Shown here: positions 26,561 to 35,758 of the stretch, in pieces | How the letters are laid out: every line of letters begins with the position of its first letter | Numbering within the stretch: position 1 is the stretch's first letter | Assembly: GCA_937891785.1 (NCBI GenBank) | Contig: CALAGN010000091.1 | Location: 1-43,312, forward strand | Length of the DNA stretch: 43,312 bases | Reading direction: 5' to 3' | Source of the DNA: an uncultured Octadecabacter sp. | GTDB lineage: Bacteria > Pseudomonadota > Alphaproteobacteria > Rhodobacterales > Rhodobacteraceae | Notes under the pieces: model-generated | The model's database searches: none | What the model saw: the letters and a program-made list of their open reading frames with translations, nothing else | What the model was told of the DNA's origin: nothing | Program-made: the position numbers and the translations under genes

Positions 26561-26773
26561 CTATCGTTTGCGCGCCTCCAGTTCCGAATTAAACACCCGC
26601 AACCGATGCGTAAACGTATCGTCGTTGATCACGGAATCGAAGTTTTCAAACAGAAACGACAGCGCCTCGCCTTCATCCAGACCTGCGTCCTTGCTGAACC
26701 TTTTCAAGCGGCGATAACCATCCTCGGTCATCGCCACCGGGAACCGGCGTGTCAGGCGAAGGCGTTTTGGCAT
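26561..26773 (-). CDS. Conserved 70-residue basic protein
   Basis: Starts MPKRLRLTRRFPVAMTEDGY and continues RRLKRFSKDAGLDEGEALSF, then a helical tail NFDSVINDDTFTHRLRVFNS. The basic N-terminal strand followed by two short helices recalls a ribbon-helix-helix DNA-binding protein, but this is only a pattern match. It lies 40 bases after the acyl-CoA dehydrogenase gene on the same strand, a placement I recall from other roseobacters, so a link to fatty-acid metabolism or its control is likely. Function unknown. Confidence 0.7.
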   Translation of the reverse strand: MPKRLRLTRRFPVAMTEDGYRRLKRFSKDAGLDEGEALSFLFENFDSVINDDTFTHRLRVFNSELEARKR

Positions 26774-26813
26774 GTAAGTCCTTTATGCGGGTGGGCTTTC
26801 ACCCACCCTCGTT

Positions 26814-28592
26814 TCAGAATTGCGCGGCGTCCAGTGCCATCACGGTGTCGGCACCGGTGTTGATCCGTGCAAGGTGCAGCGCCGTCGCAGGCAATTGCCG
26901 CGCCATATAGTAACGCCCTGTTGCGATCTTTGTTTCATAGAACGCGGTATCAGAAGCACCATCGGCCAAAGCATCTATCGCGGCCTTGCCCATACGCGCC
27001 CACATCAGCCCAATGCAGACATGACCCATCATATGCATAAAATCATAAGATCCAGCCAAGGCATTGTTGGGGTTCTTCATGCCGTTTTGCATGAAATACA
27101 TCCCCGCCGCTTGCAGGTCTTTTGAAGCAGCTTTCAGCGGGTCAAGGAAGTCGCGTTCATAGGCTTCATCGCCTTTGTTGTCTGCGATGAACGTTTTAAT
27201 CATCTCGAAAAACGCCATGACGTGCTTGCCGCCATCCTGGGCCAGTTTGCGGCCGACAAGGTCAAGCGCCTGCACACTGTTGGCGCCTTCATAGATCATC
27301 GCGATCCGCGCATCGCGGGCGAACTGCGACATGCCGGATTCCTCGATATAGCCGTGTCCGCCATAAACCTGCTGGGCGGCGACCGCGTATTCAAACCCTT
27401 TGTCGCTCTGGAAGCCTTTGATCACGGGTGTCATCAGCGAGATAAGCCCGTCTGCTTCGGCGTCACCGTTCTTGTGCGCGCGGTCCATTAGATAGGCGCC
27501 CCAGAACGTCAGCGCGCGCGCGCCTTCGTTGAACGATTTCTGGTCCATCAAATTGCGGCGAATGTCAGGGTGGACCATGAGCGGGTCAGCAGGCCCCTCT
27601 GGGTTTTCCACGCCCGTCACCGCACGCCCCTGCAAGCGATCGTTGGCATAGGCCACGGCGTTTTGATATGCCACTTCGGACTGCGCATAGCCTTGCAGGC
27701 CGACGCCCAGACGCGCTTCGTTCATCATCGTGAACATCGCGCGCATACCTTTGTGCATCTCGCCCAGCAGATACCCTTTGGCACCGTCATAGTTCATCAC
27801 ACAGGTCGCATTCCCGTGGATGCCCATCTTTTCTTCGATCTTGCCGACGGACACACCGTTGCGATCGCCAAGTGATCCATCATCGTTGACGATGAACTTT
27901 GGCACGATGAACAGTGACACACCTTTGATCCCGTCAGGACCGCCGGGGATTTTCGCCAGCACAAGGTGGATTATGTTGTCGGCCATGTCGTGATCACCGG
28001 CCGAGATGAAAATCTTTTGCCCTGTGATCGCATATGACCCGTCATCTTGCGGGTCCGCTTTGGTGCGCATCAGGCCCAGATCCGTGCCGCAATGCGGTTC
28101 GGTCAGGTTCATCGTGCCGGTCCATTCGCAGGTCGTCATCTTGGGCAGGTACATCTGCTTTTGCGCGTCCGTGCCGTGAATGTAGATGGCCGAGTAAGCC
28201 GCGTGTGTCAGGCCCTGATACATCTGGAACGCCATGTTTGCGCTGACCAGCGTTTCCTGTGCAGCCATGTGCATGATGTATGGCAAGCCCTGACCACCGT
28301 ATTGGGGGTCACAATCCATTGCCGTCCAGCCTCCGTCTTTCATCTGCTTAAAGGCTTCTTTGAAACCTTTGGGCGTGCGCACCGTCCCGTTTTCCAAAAC
28401 ACAGCCTTCGGTGTCGCCGACGCCGTTGAGCGGGGCGAGCACTTCGGAGGCAACTTTGCCCGCTTCTTCCAACACGGCACCTGTGAAATCGCGATCAAGT
28501 TCGTCAAAGCCGGGGATGTCTTGCTCGGACACTTTCAGCAAATCGTGAAGGATGAATTGCATGTCCTTGATGGGGGCGTTGTAGATGGGCAT
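26814..28592 (-). CDS. Acyl-CoA dehydrogenase (long form, DmdC-like)
   Basis: A 592-residue FAD enzyme of the extended acyl-CoA dehydrogenase type, with extra N- and C-terminal domains. Recognisable blocks are [19 protein letters not shown] (flavin and substrate binding), [19 protein letters not shown], the middle-domain [17 protein letters not shown] and the late [19 protein letters not shown], with the likely catalytic Glu in [13 protein letters not shown]. Roseobacter enzymes called DmdC, which oxidise methylmercaptopropionyl-CoA, belong to this group, but so do general fatty-acid dehydrogenases. It follows a MerR gene, which probably controls it, and begins the downstream gene set with the 70-residue protein. 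Confidence 0.88.
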   Translation of the reverse strand: MPIYNAPIKDMQFILHDLLKVSEQDIPGFDELDRDFTGAVLEEAGKVASEVLAPLNGVGDTEGCVLENGTVRTPKGFKEAFKQMKDGGWTAMDCDPQYGGQGLPYIMHMAAQETLVSANMAFQMYQGLTHAAYSAIYIHGTDAQKQMYLPKMTTCEWTGTMNLTEPHCGTDLGLMRTKADPQDDGSYAITGQKIFISAGDHDMADNIIHLVLAKIPGGPDGIKGVSLFIVPKFIVNDDGSLGDRNGVSVGKIEEKMGIHGNATCVMNYDGAKGYLLGEMHKGMRAMFTMMNEARLGVGLQGYAQSEVAYQNAVAYANDRLQGRAVTGVENPEGPADPLMVHPDIRRNLMDQKSFNEGARALTFWGAYLMDRAHKNGDAEADGLISLMTPVIKGFQSDKGFEYAVAAQQVYGGHGYIEESGMSQFARDARIAMIYEGANSVQALDLVGRKLAQDGGKHVMAFFEMIKTFIADNKGDEAYERDFLDPLKAASKDLQAAGMYFMQNGMKNPNNALAGSYDFMHMMGHVCIGLMWARMGKAAIDALADGASDTAFYETKIATGRYYMARQLPATALHLARINTGADTVMALDAAQF

Positions 28593-28653
28593 GTGATGTC
28601 TCTCCGTCGGTGAGGTGTCAGGATGCGCCTTAAGACGGCGCTGTTTTTCGCGT

Positions 28654-29028
28654 TCAGTTTGGCAAGTTGCGCCTTACCCAGACCATTTGGTCCTTCAACT
28701 CGCCGATGGCTTCGTCCAACTCGGCCCTTTGGGCCTCCATGTCGAACAGGTGCTTTTCGGCCAACTCGTATGTCTTGGCGAGCTGTGTCGCCTGCTGGTC
28801 ACCCATGTCATAAAGGTCGAGCAGCTGCCGGATTTCTTCCAGGGAAAACCCAAAGCGTTTGCCGCGCAAGATCAGCTTCAGCCGCGCACAATCACGTTTC
28901 GTGAAAAGGCGCTTTTGGCCTTCACGGACAGGGAACAAAAGTTCCTTTGATTCGTAAAACCGCAACGTGCGCGGTGTTACATCATAGGCTTCGCACATTT
29001 CTCGAATGGTCAGTGTTTGGTCAGTCAT
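28654..29028 (-). CDS. MerR family transcriptional regulator (first copy)
   Basis: A 124-residue regulator. The winged-helix start [25 protein letters not shown] and the block [33 protein letters not shown] are typical of MerR; a coiled-coil tail ([19 protein letters not shown]) follows. No metal-binding cysteines are visible, so a small-molecule or acyl-CoA signal is more likely. ATG 29028 is used because a longer frame reads through a C-rich stretch with no homology. It lies 61 bases upstream of the acyl-CoA dehydrogenase gene, and a run of ACGTAA hexamers lies about 70 bases upstream. Confidence 0.9.
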   Translation of the reverse strand: MTDQTLTIREMCEAYDVTPRTLRFYESKELLFPVREGQKRLFTKRDCARLKLILRGKRFGFSLEEIRQLLDLYDMGDQQATQLAKTYELAEKHLFDMEAQRAELDEAIGELKDQMVWVRRNLPN

Positions 29029-29427
29029 ATCTGTCCCCCCCCCGCAAGATCGTGTTGCCAGTGACATGCGGTCTCCGGCTCCACCTTACAAGTAAAGCTG
29101 ACGTAAACGTAAACGTAACGCGGCGTCATTTCGGGCGCGCGAAATGTCCGGCAAGTTAACCCTAAGGTAACGCGCAACTTTCTAGCGGAGAGGGCGGGTA
29201 AAAATTTACCACTTGGCCAATAAAAGAACGGCGTCGTGGTGAATCGACATGCCGATAAGCGGCGGCGCCAGGGCCAAGCAGAATCCCCATTCAGGCGGCC
29301 TGACCCGGCTTTGTGCAGGCGGCTTGCCGCTGCGTCACATGTCAAAGCAATAAAGGTCCAGTGGTGAACAGGGTCAAAACGGATGATGTCGCTGTCGCAG
29401 TTCGAGGGGTTCATCCGGCTGTGCAGA
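29029..29427. other. Non-coding gap between the two MerR genes
   Basis: About 400 bases with no convincing ORF; the long open frame on the minus strand (29025-29414) has unlikely composition and no homology. The right side has a C-rich stretch next to the MerR start. The only strong signal is the ACGTAA array (annotated separately) and a short palindrome GTTA-CC..GGTAAC near 29155-29171. No RNA gene was recognised. Confidence 0.5.
29099..29128. promoter_or_regulatory. ACGTAA triplet array, putative MerR operator
   Basis: Three directly joined hexamers ACGTAA occupy 29101-29118, framed by TGACG (29099-29103) and CGTCA (29124-29128). They lie about 71 bases upstream of the first MerR gene. MerR regulators of fatty-acid or branched-chain amino-acid breakdown (LiuR type) bind GTTTACGT/ACGTAAAC-like palindromes, so self-regulation and control of the acyl-CoA dehydrogenase gene are plausible. 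The exact operator is inferred, not known. Confidence 0.5.
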
Positions 29428-29796
29428 TCACCCCAGCGAGGCGGCGGTTTCGTCGCGCAGGGTCTTCAATTCGGTCATAGTTTCTTCGATTTGGGTCTTT
29501 TGATCGGTCAGCTCGGCCATTTGTTTGTCGGCAAGCTCAATCCAAGCGCGCATCTGGGCGGCGTTGCCTTCATGTTCGTAAATCAACAGCCATTGGCGTA
29601 TATCTTCGAGGGCAAAACCAAACCGGCGGCCGCGTAAGATAAGCGTCATACGGGCCAGTTCGCGCGGGCCATAAAAACGCGCACGGCCTTCGCGATCAGG
29701 TGTGAGCAGTTCGATGTATTCGTAATACCGCAGGGTGCGCGGCGTCACGTCGAACTGGGCGCACATTCCCTTGAAATTGAGGCGGGTCTCGTCCAT
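29428..29796 (-). CDS. MerR family transcriptional regulator (second copy)
   Basis: A 122-residue paralogue of the downstream MerR gene ([24 protein letters not shown] here, [21 protein letters not shown] there). The DNA-binding half is strongly conserved; the coiled-coil tail differs (ADKQMAELTDQKTQIEETM). GGGAGACAACG precedes ATG 29796. It is divergent from a thioesterase gene, which it may control. The two copies probably arose by tandem duplication and now sense different ligands. Confidence 0.9.
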   Translation of the reverse strand: MDETRLNFKGMCAQFDVTPRTLRYYEYIELLTPDREGRARFYGPRELARMTLILRGRRFGFALEDIRQWLLIYEHEGNAAQMRAWIELADKQMAELTDQKTQIEETMTELKTLRDETAASLG

Positions 29797-30019
29797 CGTT
29801 GTCTCCCTGTCGCTTATGGTATGCTGTTGGGCGTCCGCGAGCAACTGCGATAGCGCGCTCGCGGGCCTACGCAAAAGGAGCCTTTAACATATGCGGCAGT
29901 TTGGTTGGCGGCTGTCCGCAGCGGAGCGAAACTGTCATGAAGAAATATCCGCAATCGCTTATAATGCGCTTGCACCGGAAGCGACAAATGCCAAATTGCC
30001 ACGCAAAGCAGGAGAGACC

Positions 30020-30469
30020 ATGACAGACCAGTCCGATACTGAAATGATAGCAAAACGCGGGAAACTTGCGCGCCAGTTCATCGAGGCGATCCCCCATTCC
30101 CGGGCCCTTGGTATGACCCTGACCGAGATCGCGGATGGGAAAGCGGCAATCAGTATGGCGTATGACGCGCGCTTTGTCGGTGATCCCGAAACCGGTGTAA
30201 TTCATGGCGGGGCAGTGTCGGCCCTGATGGACACCTGCGGCGGCGCGGCGGTGATGGTTCACCCAAGCGCGCCCGCGGGCACGGCCACGCTTGATCTGCG
30301 CATCGACTACATGCGCCCGGCCACCCCCGGCCAGACGATAACGGCCTCGGCAGAATGCTATCACGTCACCCGCTCGGTTGCATTTGTGCGGGCTGTGGCG
30401 ACGGACGAAGACACAAGTCGCCCTGTCGCCACTGCTACCGGCGCATTCACAGTCGAGCGCGCAAAATGA
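30020..30469 (+). CDS. PaaI-family hotdog thioesterase (first copy)
   Basis: A 149-residue hotdog-fold acyl-CoA thioesterase. The family block [20 protein letters not shown] (about 55-74) carries the catalytic HGG region, followed by [23 protein letters not shown] lies before ATG 30020; the longer upstream frame is rejected. A TATAAT hexamer at 29960-29965 may be the -10 of its promoter, but no good -35 was found. It lies next to a MerR gene and upstream of a second thioesterase, and would release free acids from acyl-CoA or from aromatic acyl-CoA. Confidence 0.88.
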   Translation: MTDQSDTEMIAKRGKLARQFIEAIPHSRALGMTLTEIADGKAAISMAYDARFVGDPETGVIHGGAVSALMDTCGGAAVMVHPSAPAGTATLDLRIDYMRPATPGQTITASAECYHVTRSVAFVRAVATDEDTSRPVATATGAFTVERAK

Positions 30470-30494
30470 ACCAGACAAGCCCAAGGACCGTGAC

Positions 30495-30998
30495 ATGAAG
30501 CGCCCCGAACCTGTTCAAGTGATCAAACAACGCCGTGATGCCGCCCTCGCAAGCCTTGTTGGTGGCGTGCCCTATATCGGCTTTTTGGGGATGCAGTTTG
30601 ACCGGCGCGGCGACGAGTTGACGGCTGTTTTGCCCTACGATGATAAACTGATCGGCAATCCGATGTTGCCCGCGCTGCACGGCGGTGTCACAGCGGCATT
30701 CTTGGAAACAACAGCAATTGTCGCCCTAAGCTGGGCAACCCTTTGGGAAGATATTGAAGGCGCACAGGCTGCCGATTTCCAGATCGACGCACGGTCCGCG
30801 CCACGCTTGCCCAAGACGATTGATTTAACTGTGGACTACCTGCGCACCGGCCTGCCACGCGATGCCTACGCGCGTGCGCGCATAAACCGCTCGGGGCGGC
30901 GTTATGCTTCGGTCCACGTCGAAGCATGGCAGGATAACCGCGCCCGTTTGTTCGCCCAAGCGACAGGGCATTTCCTGATGCCAACGCGAGATGGCTAG
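30495..30998 (+). CDS. PaaI-family hotdog thioesterase (second copy)
   Basis: A 167-residue hotdog protein starting MKRPEPVQVIKQRRD, with the active block LPALHGGVTAAFLETTAIV near 62-80 and the later TIDLTVDYLRTGLPRDAYA. It follows the first thioesterase by 25 bases and overlaps the MATE gene start by 8 bases, so the three are probably one operon. Whether both copies are active on the same substrates cannot be said. Confidence 0.85.
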   Translation: MKRPEPVQVIKQRRDAALASLVGGVPYIGFLGMQFDRRGDELTAVLPYDDKLIGNPMLPALHGGVTAAFLETTAIVALSWATLWEDIEGAQAADFQIDARSAPRLPKTIDLTVDYLRTGLPRDAYARARINRSGRRYASVHVEAWQDNRARLFAQATGHFLMPTRDG

Positions 30999-32304
30999 AA
31001 CCGCCGATCTGACCCATCGGCGGGTACTAAATATTGCACTGCCGATTGTCCTGTCCAATGCGACGGTGCCGATCCTTGGGGCCGTTGATACCGGCGTCGT
31101 CGGGCAGTTGGGGCTGGCGGCACCGATCGGGGCAGTGGGTATCGGCGCAATCATCCTGACTGCATTTTATTGGGTGTTCGGCTTTCTGCGCATGGGCACG
31201 ACGGGCTTTGCCAGTCAGGCGCTTGGGCGCGGTGATCTAGCCGAAGGGGCCGCGATTTTAAGTCGTGCTTTGGGCATTGCCCTGCTTGCCGGTTTAGCGA
31301 TCATCGTGCTGCAGCGCCCGCTGTTTTTCCTGTCGTTCCTTGTGTCCCCCGCCAGTGTTGAAGTTGAAGGCATGGCGCGCAGCTATATGGGCATCCGTGT
31401 TTGGTCTGCGCCCGCGCTGATCTCGCTATATGCCATCACCGGCTGGCTGATTGCGGCGGAACGCACTCGTGCGGTGCTGGTGATCCAGCTTTGGATGAAC
31501 GGGCTGAATATCGGCCTTGATCTGTGGTTCGTGCTGGGCCTTGACTGGGGCGTTGAAGGTGTGGCGATTGCGACGTTGGGCGCTGAATGGAGCGGTGCCG
31601 CCCTTGGCCTGTGGGTCTGCCGCGCTGCATTCGCCACGCCCGCGTGGCGCGACTTTGCGCGCGTGGCTGACCCCATCAAGCTACGCAGGTTTGCCCAAGT
31701 GAACCGCGACATTTTGCTGCGCTCGCTGATGCTGCAGGCGATTTTCGTAAGTTTCCTGTTCTTTGGTGCGCGCTTTGGTGATGTACAGCTGGCCGCAAAT
31801 CACATCCTGCTGCTGTTCTTGAACATCACCGCCTATGCCATGGACGGGCTGGCGTTTTCTGCCGAAGCCTTTGTGGGGCAAGCGCTGGGGGAGGGTCGCC
31901 GCACGGCCCTGCGCCGTGCGGCTGTCTTGACCAGCATTTGGGGCTTTGCGGTGGGGGTCTTCCTTGCCGCTGTGTTCTTGATCGCAGGTGGCCAGATCAT
32001 CGACATCATGACAACCGCGCCCGAAGTGCGCGCAGTCGCGCGTGTCTATCTGCCCTACATGATCCTTGCGCCGATCCTTGGCGCCGCCGCCTGGATGCTC
32101 GACGGTATTTTCATCGGCGCGACCCGCACCGCCGATATGCGCAATATGATGTTCCTGTCTGCGGTGATCTATTTCGTCGCCGTGTTGGCGCTGATGCCTA
32201 TGCTGGGCAACCACGGGCTTTGGCTCGGGTTTCTGATTAGCTTTGTGGCGCGCGGGATTACGTTGGGCTGGAAATATCCGGCGCTAGAACGCTCAGTCAC
32301 TTAA
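30991..32304 (+). CDS. MATE family efflux transporter (DinF-like)
   Basis: A 437-residue protein with about twelve hydrophobic helices. MATE signatures include NIALPIVLSNATVPILGAVD at the N-terminus, GTTGFASQALGRGD and the second-half GLAFSAEAFVGQALGEG. It probably exports an organic cation or a metabolite using a proton or sodium gradient. The start overlaps the preceding thioesterase by 8 bases. The TAA stop overlaps the stop of the convergent arsC-like gene (shared TTAA at 32301-32304). Confidence 0.9.
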   Translation: MARTADLTHRRVLNIALPIVLSNATVPILGAVDTGVVGQLGLAAPIGAVGIGAIILTAFYWVFGFLRMGTTGFASQALGRGDLAEGAAILSRALGIALLAGLAIIVLQRPLFFLSFLVSPASVEVEGMARSYMGIRVWSAPALISLYAITGWLIAAERTRAVLVIQLWMNGLNIGLDLWFVLGLDWGVEGVAIATLGAEWSGAALGLWVCRAAFATPAWRDFARVADPIKLRRFAQVNRDILLRSLMLQAIFVSFLFFGARFGDVQLAANHILLLFLNITAYAMDGLAFSAEAFVGQALGEGRRTALRRAAVLTSIWGFAVGVFLAAVFLIAGGQIIDIMTTAPEVRAVARVYLPYMILAPILGAAAWMLDGIFIGATRTADMRNMMFLSAVIYFVAVLALMPMLGNHGLWLGFLISFVARGITLGWKYPALERSVT

Positions 32305-32633
32305 AGGATCGTCAGCACATTTTCCGGCGGGCGACCAATCGCGGCCTTGCCGTTCGCAAGCAAAACGGGACGTTCGACCAGGATCGGGTGGGCCGCCATG
32401 GTCGAGAGGAGTGTGGCGTCACTCGCGTCTTTCAGACCCAGCTCTTTGTAAACTGCCTCGCCCTTGCGAATTATAGCGGCGGGTCCGCCTAACAGGGTAG
32501 CGACTTGCGTTAGTTCGGCCAGCGTGGGTGCGTCCTGCAAATAGAGGCGCACCTCTGGGTCATGCCCGTTCGCGGTCAACAACGCCAAAGTCTGGCGTGA
32601 TTTGCTGCACCGTGTGTTGTGCCAGAGAATCAT
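32301..32633 (-). CDS. ArsC-family (glutaredoxin-type) arsenate reductase
   Basis: About 110 residues with a thioredoxin-like fold. The motif [14 protein letters not shown] near the N-terminus holds the single catalytic Cys of the glutaredoxin-dependent ArsC class; [20 protein letters not shown] and the end block [24 protein letters not shown] fit the family. ATG 32633 overlaps the pyrD stop as ATGA, which is why it is chosen over an ATG six bases upstream. With pyrD and a DUF952 gene in front and no arsB or arsR, the arsenic role is doubtful; Spx/ArsC-like proteins have other uses. Confidence 0.85.
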   Translation of the reverse strand: MILWHNTRCSKSRQTLALLTANGHDPEVRLYLQDAPTLAELTQVATLLGGPAAIIRKGEAVYKELGLKDASDATLLSTMAAHPILVERPVLLANGKAAIGRPPENVLTIL

Positions 32634-33673
32634 AGCCATGCGCCTTTGTCAGTGCCGACAGCATCTGCAACGTTTGCAAAGCCATCCCGTTCAAGTAAAT
32701 CACCCAACCCCCGCGCGATGTCTTCGGCAAGGCTGATGCCGCCATAAACCAGCGCTGTATAAAGCTGCACAGCAGACGCGCCCGCGCGAATTTTCGCATA
32801 GGCATGTTCAGCGCTGCCAACCCCGCCAACCCCGATCAGCGGTAGATCGGTGAGCGTGGATAGTTTTGCCAGCACCCGAGTCGATTTTTCAAACAACGGC
32901 TCGCCCGACAGCCCGCCCGTTTGATCGCGATGCGCACTGGTCAGCCCGTCGCGTGACAGCGTGGTATTGGTGGCGATGATCGCTGACAGTCCGGATGCAT
33001 TGGCAACCTCAGCGACCTCGGCCAGTTCGTCACTATTCAGATCAGGGGCGATTTTTAGAAAAATCGGGATACCCGTGACGTTGGCCTGCATAACACCGCT
33101 TAGCAAAGCAGCCAGCGCGGCCTTACCCTGTAAATCCCGCAGCTTTTCGGTGTTGGGGCTGGATACATTCACGGTCGCGAAATCAATATGCGGGCCGCAA
33201 TGGGCCAACACCCGCGCGAAGTCCGCGGCGCGGTCCCCGCTGTCTTTGTTCGCACCAAGGTTCAGCCCGATGACTGCGCCACTTGGGCGCTGGGCGAGCC
33301 GATCCGCAATCGGCCCCATCCCTTCATTATTGAACCCGAAACGATTGATCGCCGCGGCGTCCTGTGTCAGGCGATACAGGCGCGGCTTGGCGTTGCCGAT
33401 CTGCGGGCACGGGGTGGCAGCGCCGACCTCAAGAAATCCAAAGCCGGTGCGCGACAAGGCATGCAGCGCCGTTGCGTTCTTATCAAACCCCGCAGCAAGA
33501 CCGACGGGGTTAGGCAACGAAAGCCCTGCCAAGGTGGTCGCCAGACGCCTTGAGGTCACAGGCCCACCCCGTGGCCCAAGCCCCGTGTTGAGCGCGCGCA
33601 GTGCCAACCCATGGGCGCGTTCGGGATCAAACCCACGCAAGATGCGCAGCCCGATCTGTTCAAGCGCTCTCAT
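32630..33673 (-). CDS. pyrD: Dihydroorotate dehydrogenase (quinone)
   Basis: A 347-residue class 2 enzyme that oxidises dihydroorotate to orotate at the membrane in de novo pyrimidine synthesis. Blocks include [51 protein letters not shown]-type [16 protein letters not shown], and [20 protein letters not shown], which bind FMN and substrate. The N-terminal helix ([20 protein letters not shown]) is that of the quinone-linked type. The stop overlaps the ArsC-like start and the start overlaps the DUF952 stop (both ATGA), so the three genes form an operon. Confidence 0.96.
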   Translation of the reverse strand: MRALEQIGLRILRGFDPERAHGLALRALNTGLGPRGGPVTSRRLATTLAGLSLPNPVGLAAGFDKNATALHALSRTGFGFLEVGAATPCPQIGNAKPRLYRLTQDAAAINRFGFNNEGMGPIADRLAQRPSGAVIGLNLGANKDSGDRAADFARVLAHCGPHIDFATVNVSSPNTEKLRDLQGKAALAALLSGVMQANVTGIPIFLKIAPDLNSDELAEVAEVANASGLSAIIATNTTLSRDGLTSAHRDQTGGLSGEPLFEKSTRVLAKLSTLTDLPLIGVGGVGSAEHAYAKIRAGASAVQLYTALVYGGISLAEDIARGLGDLLERDGFANVADAVGTDKGAWL

Positions 33674-34002
33674 GCGAAATCCAAGCAGTGTTTTCCATCA
33701 ACCAGCGGCATCGGGCGGGCCCAAACCACTTCCTTCACGGGAATATCGCGAAAGATATGCGGGAACAGGGCATCGCCGCGCGACACCTCCCATTTCAGGT
33801 CATCGCCAAAGCTGTCAGCCTCCAGCGCCGCCAAGATTAGCCCATCTTGACCCGCGAAATGCTTGTCAGCGGTTGCCTGCGCCTGCTGGGCGGTGGACGT
33901 GTGAATATAGCCGTCCGCCAGATCAATTGGCGCGCCGGTGAAGGTGCCATCGGACTGCCAAGCGGCCCATTGATCACCCGTAAGGATTTTGTAAATCAAC
34001 AT
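33670..34002 (-). CDS. DUF952 family protein
   Basis: A 110-residue protein beginning [18 protein letters not shown]952 blocks are [40 protein letters not shown] and [14 protein letters not shown]. The family has an ADP-ribosyltransferase-like fold but no proven function. ATG 34002 is selected because the upstream extension of the frame has no family match. First gene of the DUF952-pyrD-ArsC-like operon, with 4-base overlaps. Confidence 0.9.
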   Translation of the reverse strand: MLIYKILTGDQWAAWQSDGTFTGAPIDLADGYIHTSTAQQAQATADKHFAGQDGLILAALEADSFGDDLKWEVSRGDALFPHIFRDIPVKEVVWARPMPLVDGKHCLDFA

Positions 34003-34147
34003 GCGCCTCACATGCCGATTTGGCGGGTGCGGGTCAAGGTTTCGCGCCCCTGACAAAGCGACGTTACGCCATCGCAGACGCGAAGGCTTTGACTCTGCAT
34101 CCGGTTCTGGCCAAGCTATCGACAAATCAACAAGGGGGTTTCCTACC

Positions 34148-35704
34148 ATGCTTGCTCGTATTCTCACATCTACCGGCGTTTTGGCGCTTTCTGCGGGGGC
34201 GGCCGCTGCCGATTACTCGCTGACGATTCTGCATACTAACGATTTTCACGCGCGGTTCGAGCCGATCAGCAAGTATGATTCGCCCTGTTCTGCCGAAGAC
34301 AACGCCGCCGGCGAATGCTTTGGCGGCACAGCACGCCTGATCACAACAGTAGCCGAGGCCCGTGCGCGCACCGACAATTCCATCCTTGTGGATGGTGGCG
34401 ATCAATTCCAAGGCACGCTGTTTTATACTTACTACAAGGGTGCGATGGCCGCTGAATTCATGAACCAACTTGGCTATGACGCGATGACCGTGGGTAACCA
34501 CGAATTCGACGATGGCCCCGAAGTGTTGCGCGGCTTTATGGATGCGGTCGATTTCCCGATCCTGATGTCGAACGCTGACTTTTCCGGCGAAGAACTGCTG
34601 GCTGGCGAACTGCTGAAATCCACGATCATCGAACGTGATGGCGAACAAATCGGCCTTATCGGCCTGACACCGCAAAACACCGATGAGCTGGCCAGCCCTG
34701 GCCCCAACGTGATCTTTACTGATCCAAGTGACGCGGTGCAGGCGGAGGTTGATAAACTGACCGAAGCTGGCGTGAACAAGATCATCGTGTTGTCGCATTC
34801 GGGCTATGGCGTCGATCAAATCGTTGCCGCCAATACCACAGGCGTTGACGTGATCGTCGGCGGTCACACGAATACGCTGCTGGGCGATATGGACGGCGCT
34901 GTTGGGCCTTATCCGACGATGGTTGGCGATACCGCGATCCTGTCAGCCTATGCCTATGGCAAATTCCTTGGCGAATTGAACGTTACGTTTGATGATGACG
35001 GTGTCATCGTTGAGGCCAGCGGCCAACCGCTGCTAATCGACGGCACCGTTGCCGAGGATGCAGCCGCCGTTGCGCGTATTGCCGAACTGGCGGTGCCGCT
35101 GGACGAAATCCGCAACGAAGTCGTGGCCAGCGCGGGCGAAGCGATCGAGGGTAACCGCGATGTCTGCCGCGCCATGGAATGTGCGATGGGCAACCTTGTA
35201 GCTGACGCCATGTTGGACCGTGTGGCCGATCAGGGTATCCAGGTGGCCTTTGCCAACTCGGGGGGGCTGCGCTCCAGCATCGACGCAGGTGACGTAACGA
35301 TGGGCGAAGTACTGACTGTGCTGCCATTCCAGAACACGCTGTCGACGTTCTTTATCAGCGGGCAGGACCTGCTCGATGCGCTCGAAAATGGTGCGAGCCA
35401 ACACGAAGAAGGCTCGGGTCGGTTCCCGCAGGTTGCGGGCATGACCTTTACTGTTGATCTGTCCATGGAGCCGGGAAGCCGGATCAGCGATGCGATGGTT
35501 GGTGGAGCAGCGATTGACCCTGCCGCGACCTATGGCATCGTGTCCAACAACTTTGTGCGCAATGGCGGTGACGGTTATTCCATGTTCGTGAATGCTGACA
35601 ACGTCTATGACTTTGGCCCCGATCTGGCCGATGTCGTCGCCGAATATATGGCCGCGCAGGGCGATTATATGCCCTACACCGATGGCCGTATCATGATGAA
35701 GTAA
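34148..35704 (+). CDS. Periplasmic 5'-nucleotidase (UshA-like)
   Basis: A 518-residue secreted metallophosphoesterase. The signal peptide (MLARILTSTGVLALSAGAAA) ends near residue 20. The metal-binding N-terminal domain shows ILHTNDFHARFEP, VDGGDQFQGT, TVGNHEFDDG and VGGHTN; the C-terminal substrate domain shows ANSGGLRSSIDAGDVTMGEV and NNFVRNGGDGYSMF. It should split nucleotides to nucleosides in the periplasm, which would feed the salvage enzymes encoded at 11-15.6 kb. ATG 34148 is chosen for the AAGGGGG site and the signal peptide; the upstream frame is not coding. A strong terminator follows. Confidence 0.92.
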   Translation: MLARILTSTGVLALSAGAAAADYSLTILHTNDFHARFEPISKYDSPCSAEDNAAGECFGGTARLITTVAEARARTDNSILVDGGDQFQGTLFYTYYKGAMAAEFMNQLGYDAMTVGNHEFDDGPEVLRGFMDAVDFPILMSNADFSGEELLAGELLKSTIIERDGEQIGLIGLTPQNTDELASPGPNVIFTDPSDAVQAEVDKLTEAGVNKIIVLSHSGYGVDQIVAANTTGVDVIVGGHTNTLLGDMDGAVGPYPTMVGDTAILSAYAYGKFLGELNVTFDDDGVIVEASGQPLLIDGTVAEDAAAVARIAELAVPLDEIRNEVVASAGEAIEGNRDVCRAMECAMGNLVADAMLDRVADQGIQVAFANSGGLRSSIDAGDVTMGEVLTVLPFQNTLSTFFISGQDLLDALENGASQHEEGSGRFPQVAGMTFTVDLSMEPGSRISDAMVGGAAIDPAATYGIVSNNFVRNGGDGYSMFVNADNVYDFGPDLADVVAEYMAAQGDYMPYTDGRIMMK

Positions 35705-35721
35705 GGATCGTTTCGATCCAT

Positions 35722-35753
35722 AAAAAAGGGCGCGCCACTGGCGCGCCCTTTTT
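35722..35753. terminator. Bidirectional rho-independent terminator
   Basis: A-run (35722-35727), GGGCGCGCC (35728-35736), ACT loop, GGCGCGCCC (35740-35748), then TTTTT (35749-35753). A perfect 9-base GC stem with T- and A-runs makes it work on either strand. It lies 18 bases after the nucleotidase stop. Confidence 0.92.
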
Positions 35754-35758
35754 GCGCT

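Noticed and set aside
29025-29414. 129-codon minus-strand frame between the MerR genes
   Set aside because: Odd composition (repeated YVYVYV from the ACGTAA array), no homology.
34001-34147. Upstream extension of the nucleotidase gene
   Set aside because: It would hide the signal peptide; ATG 34148 has AAGGGGG before it.
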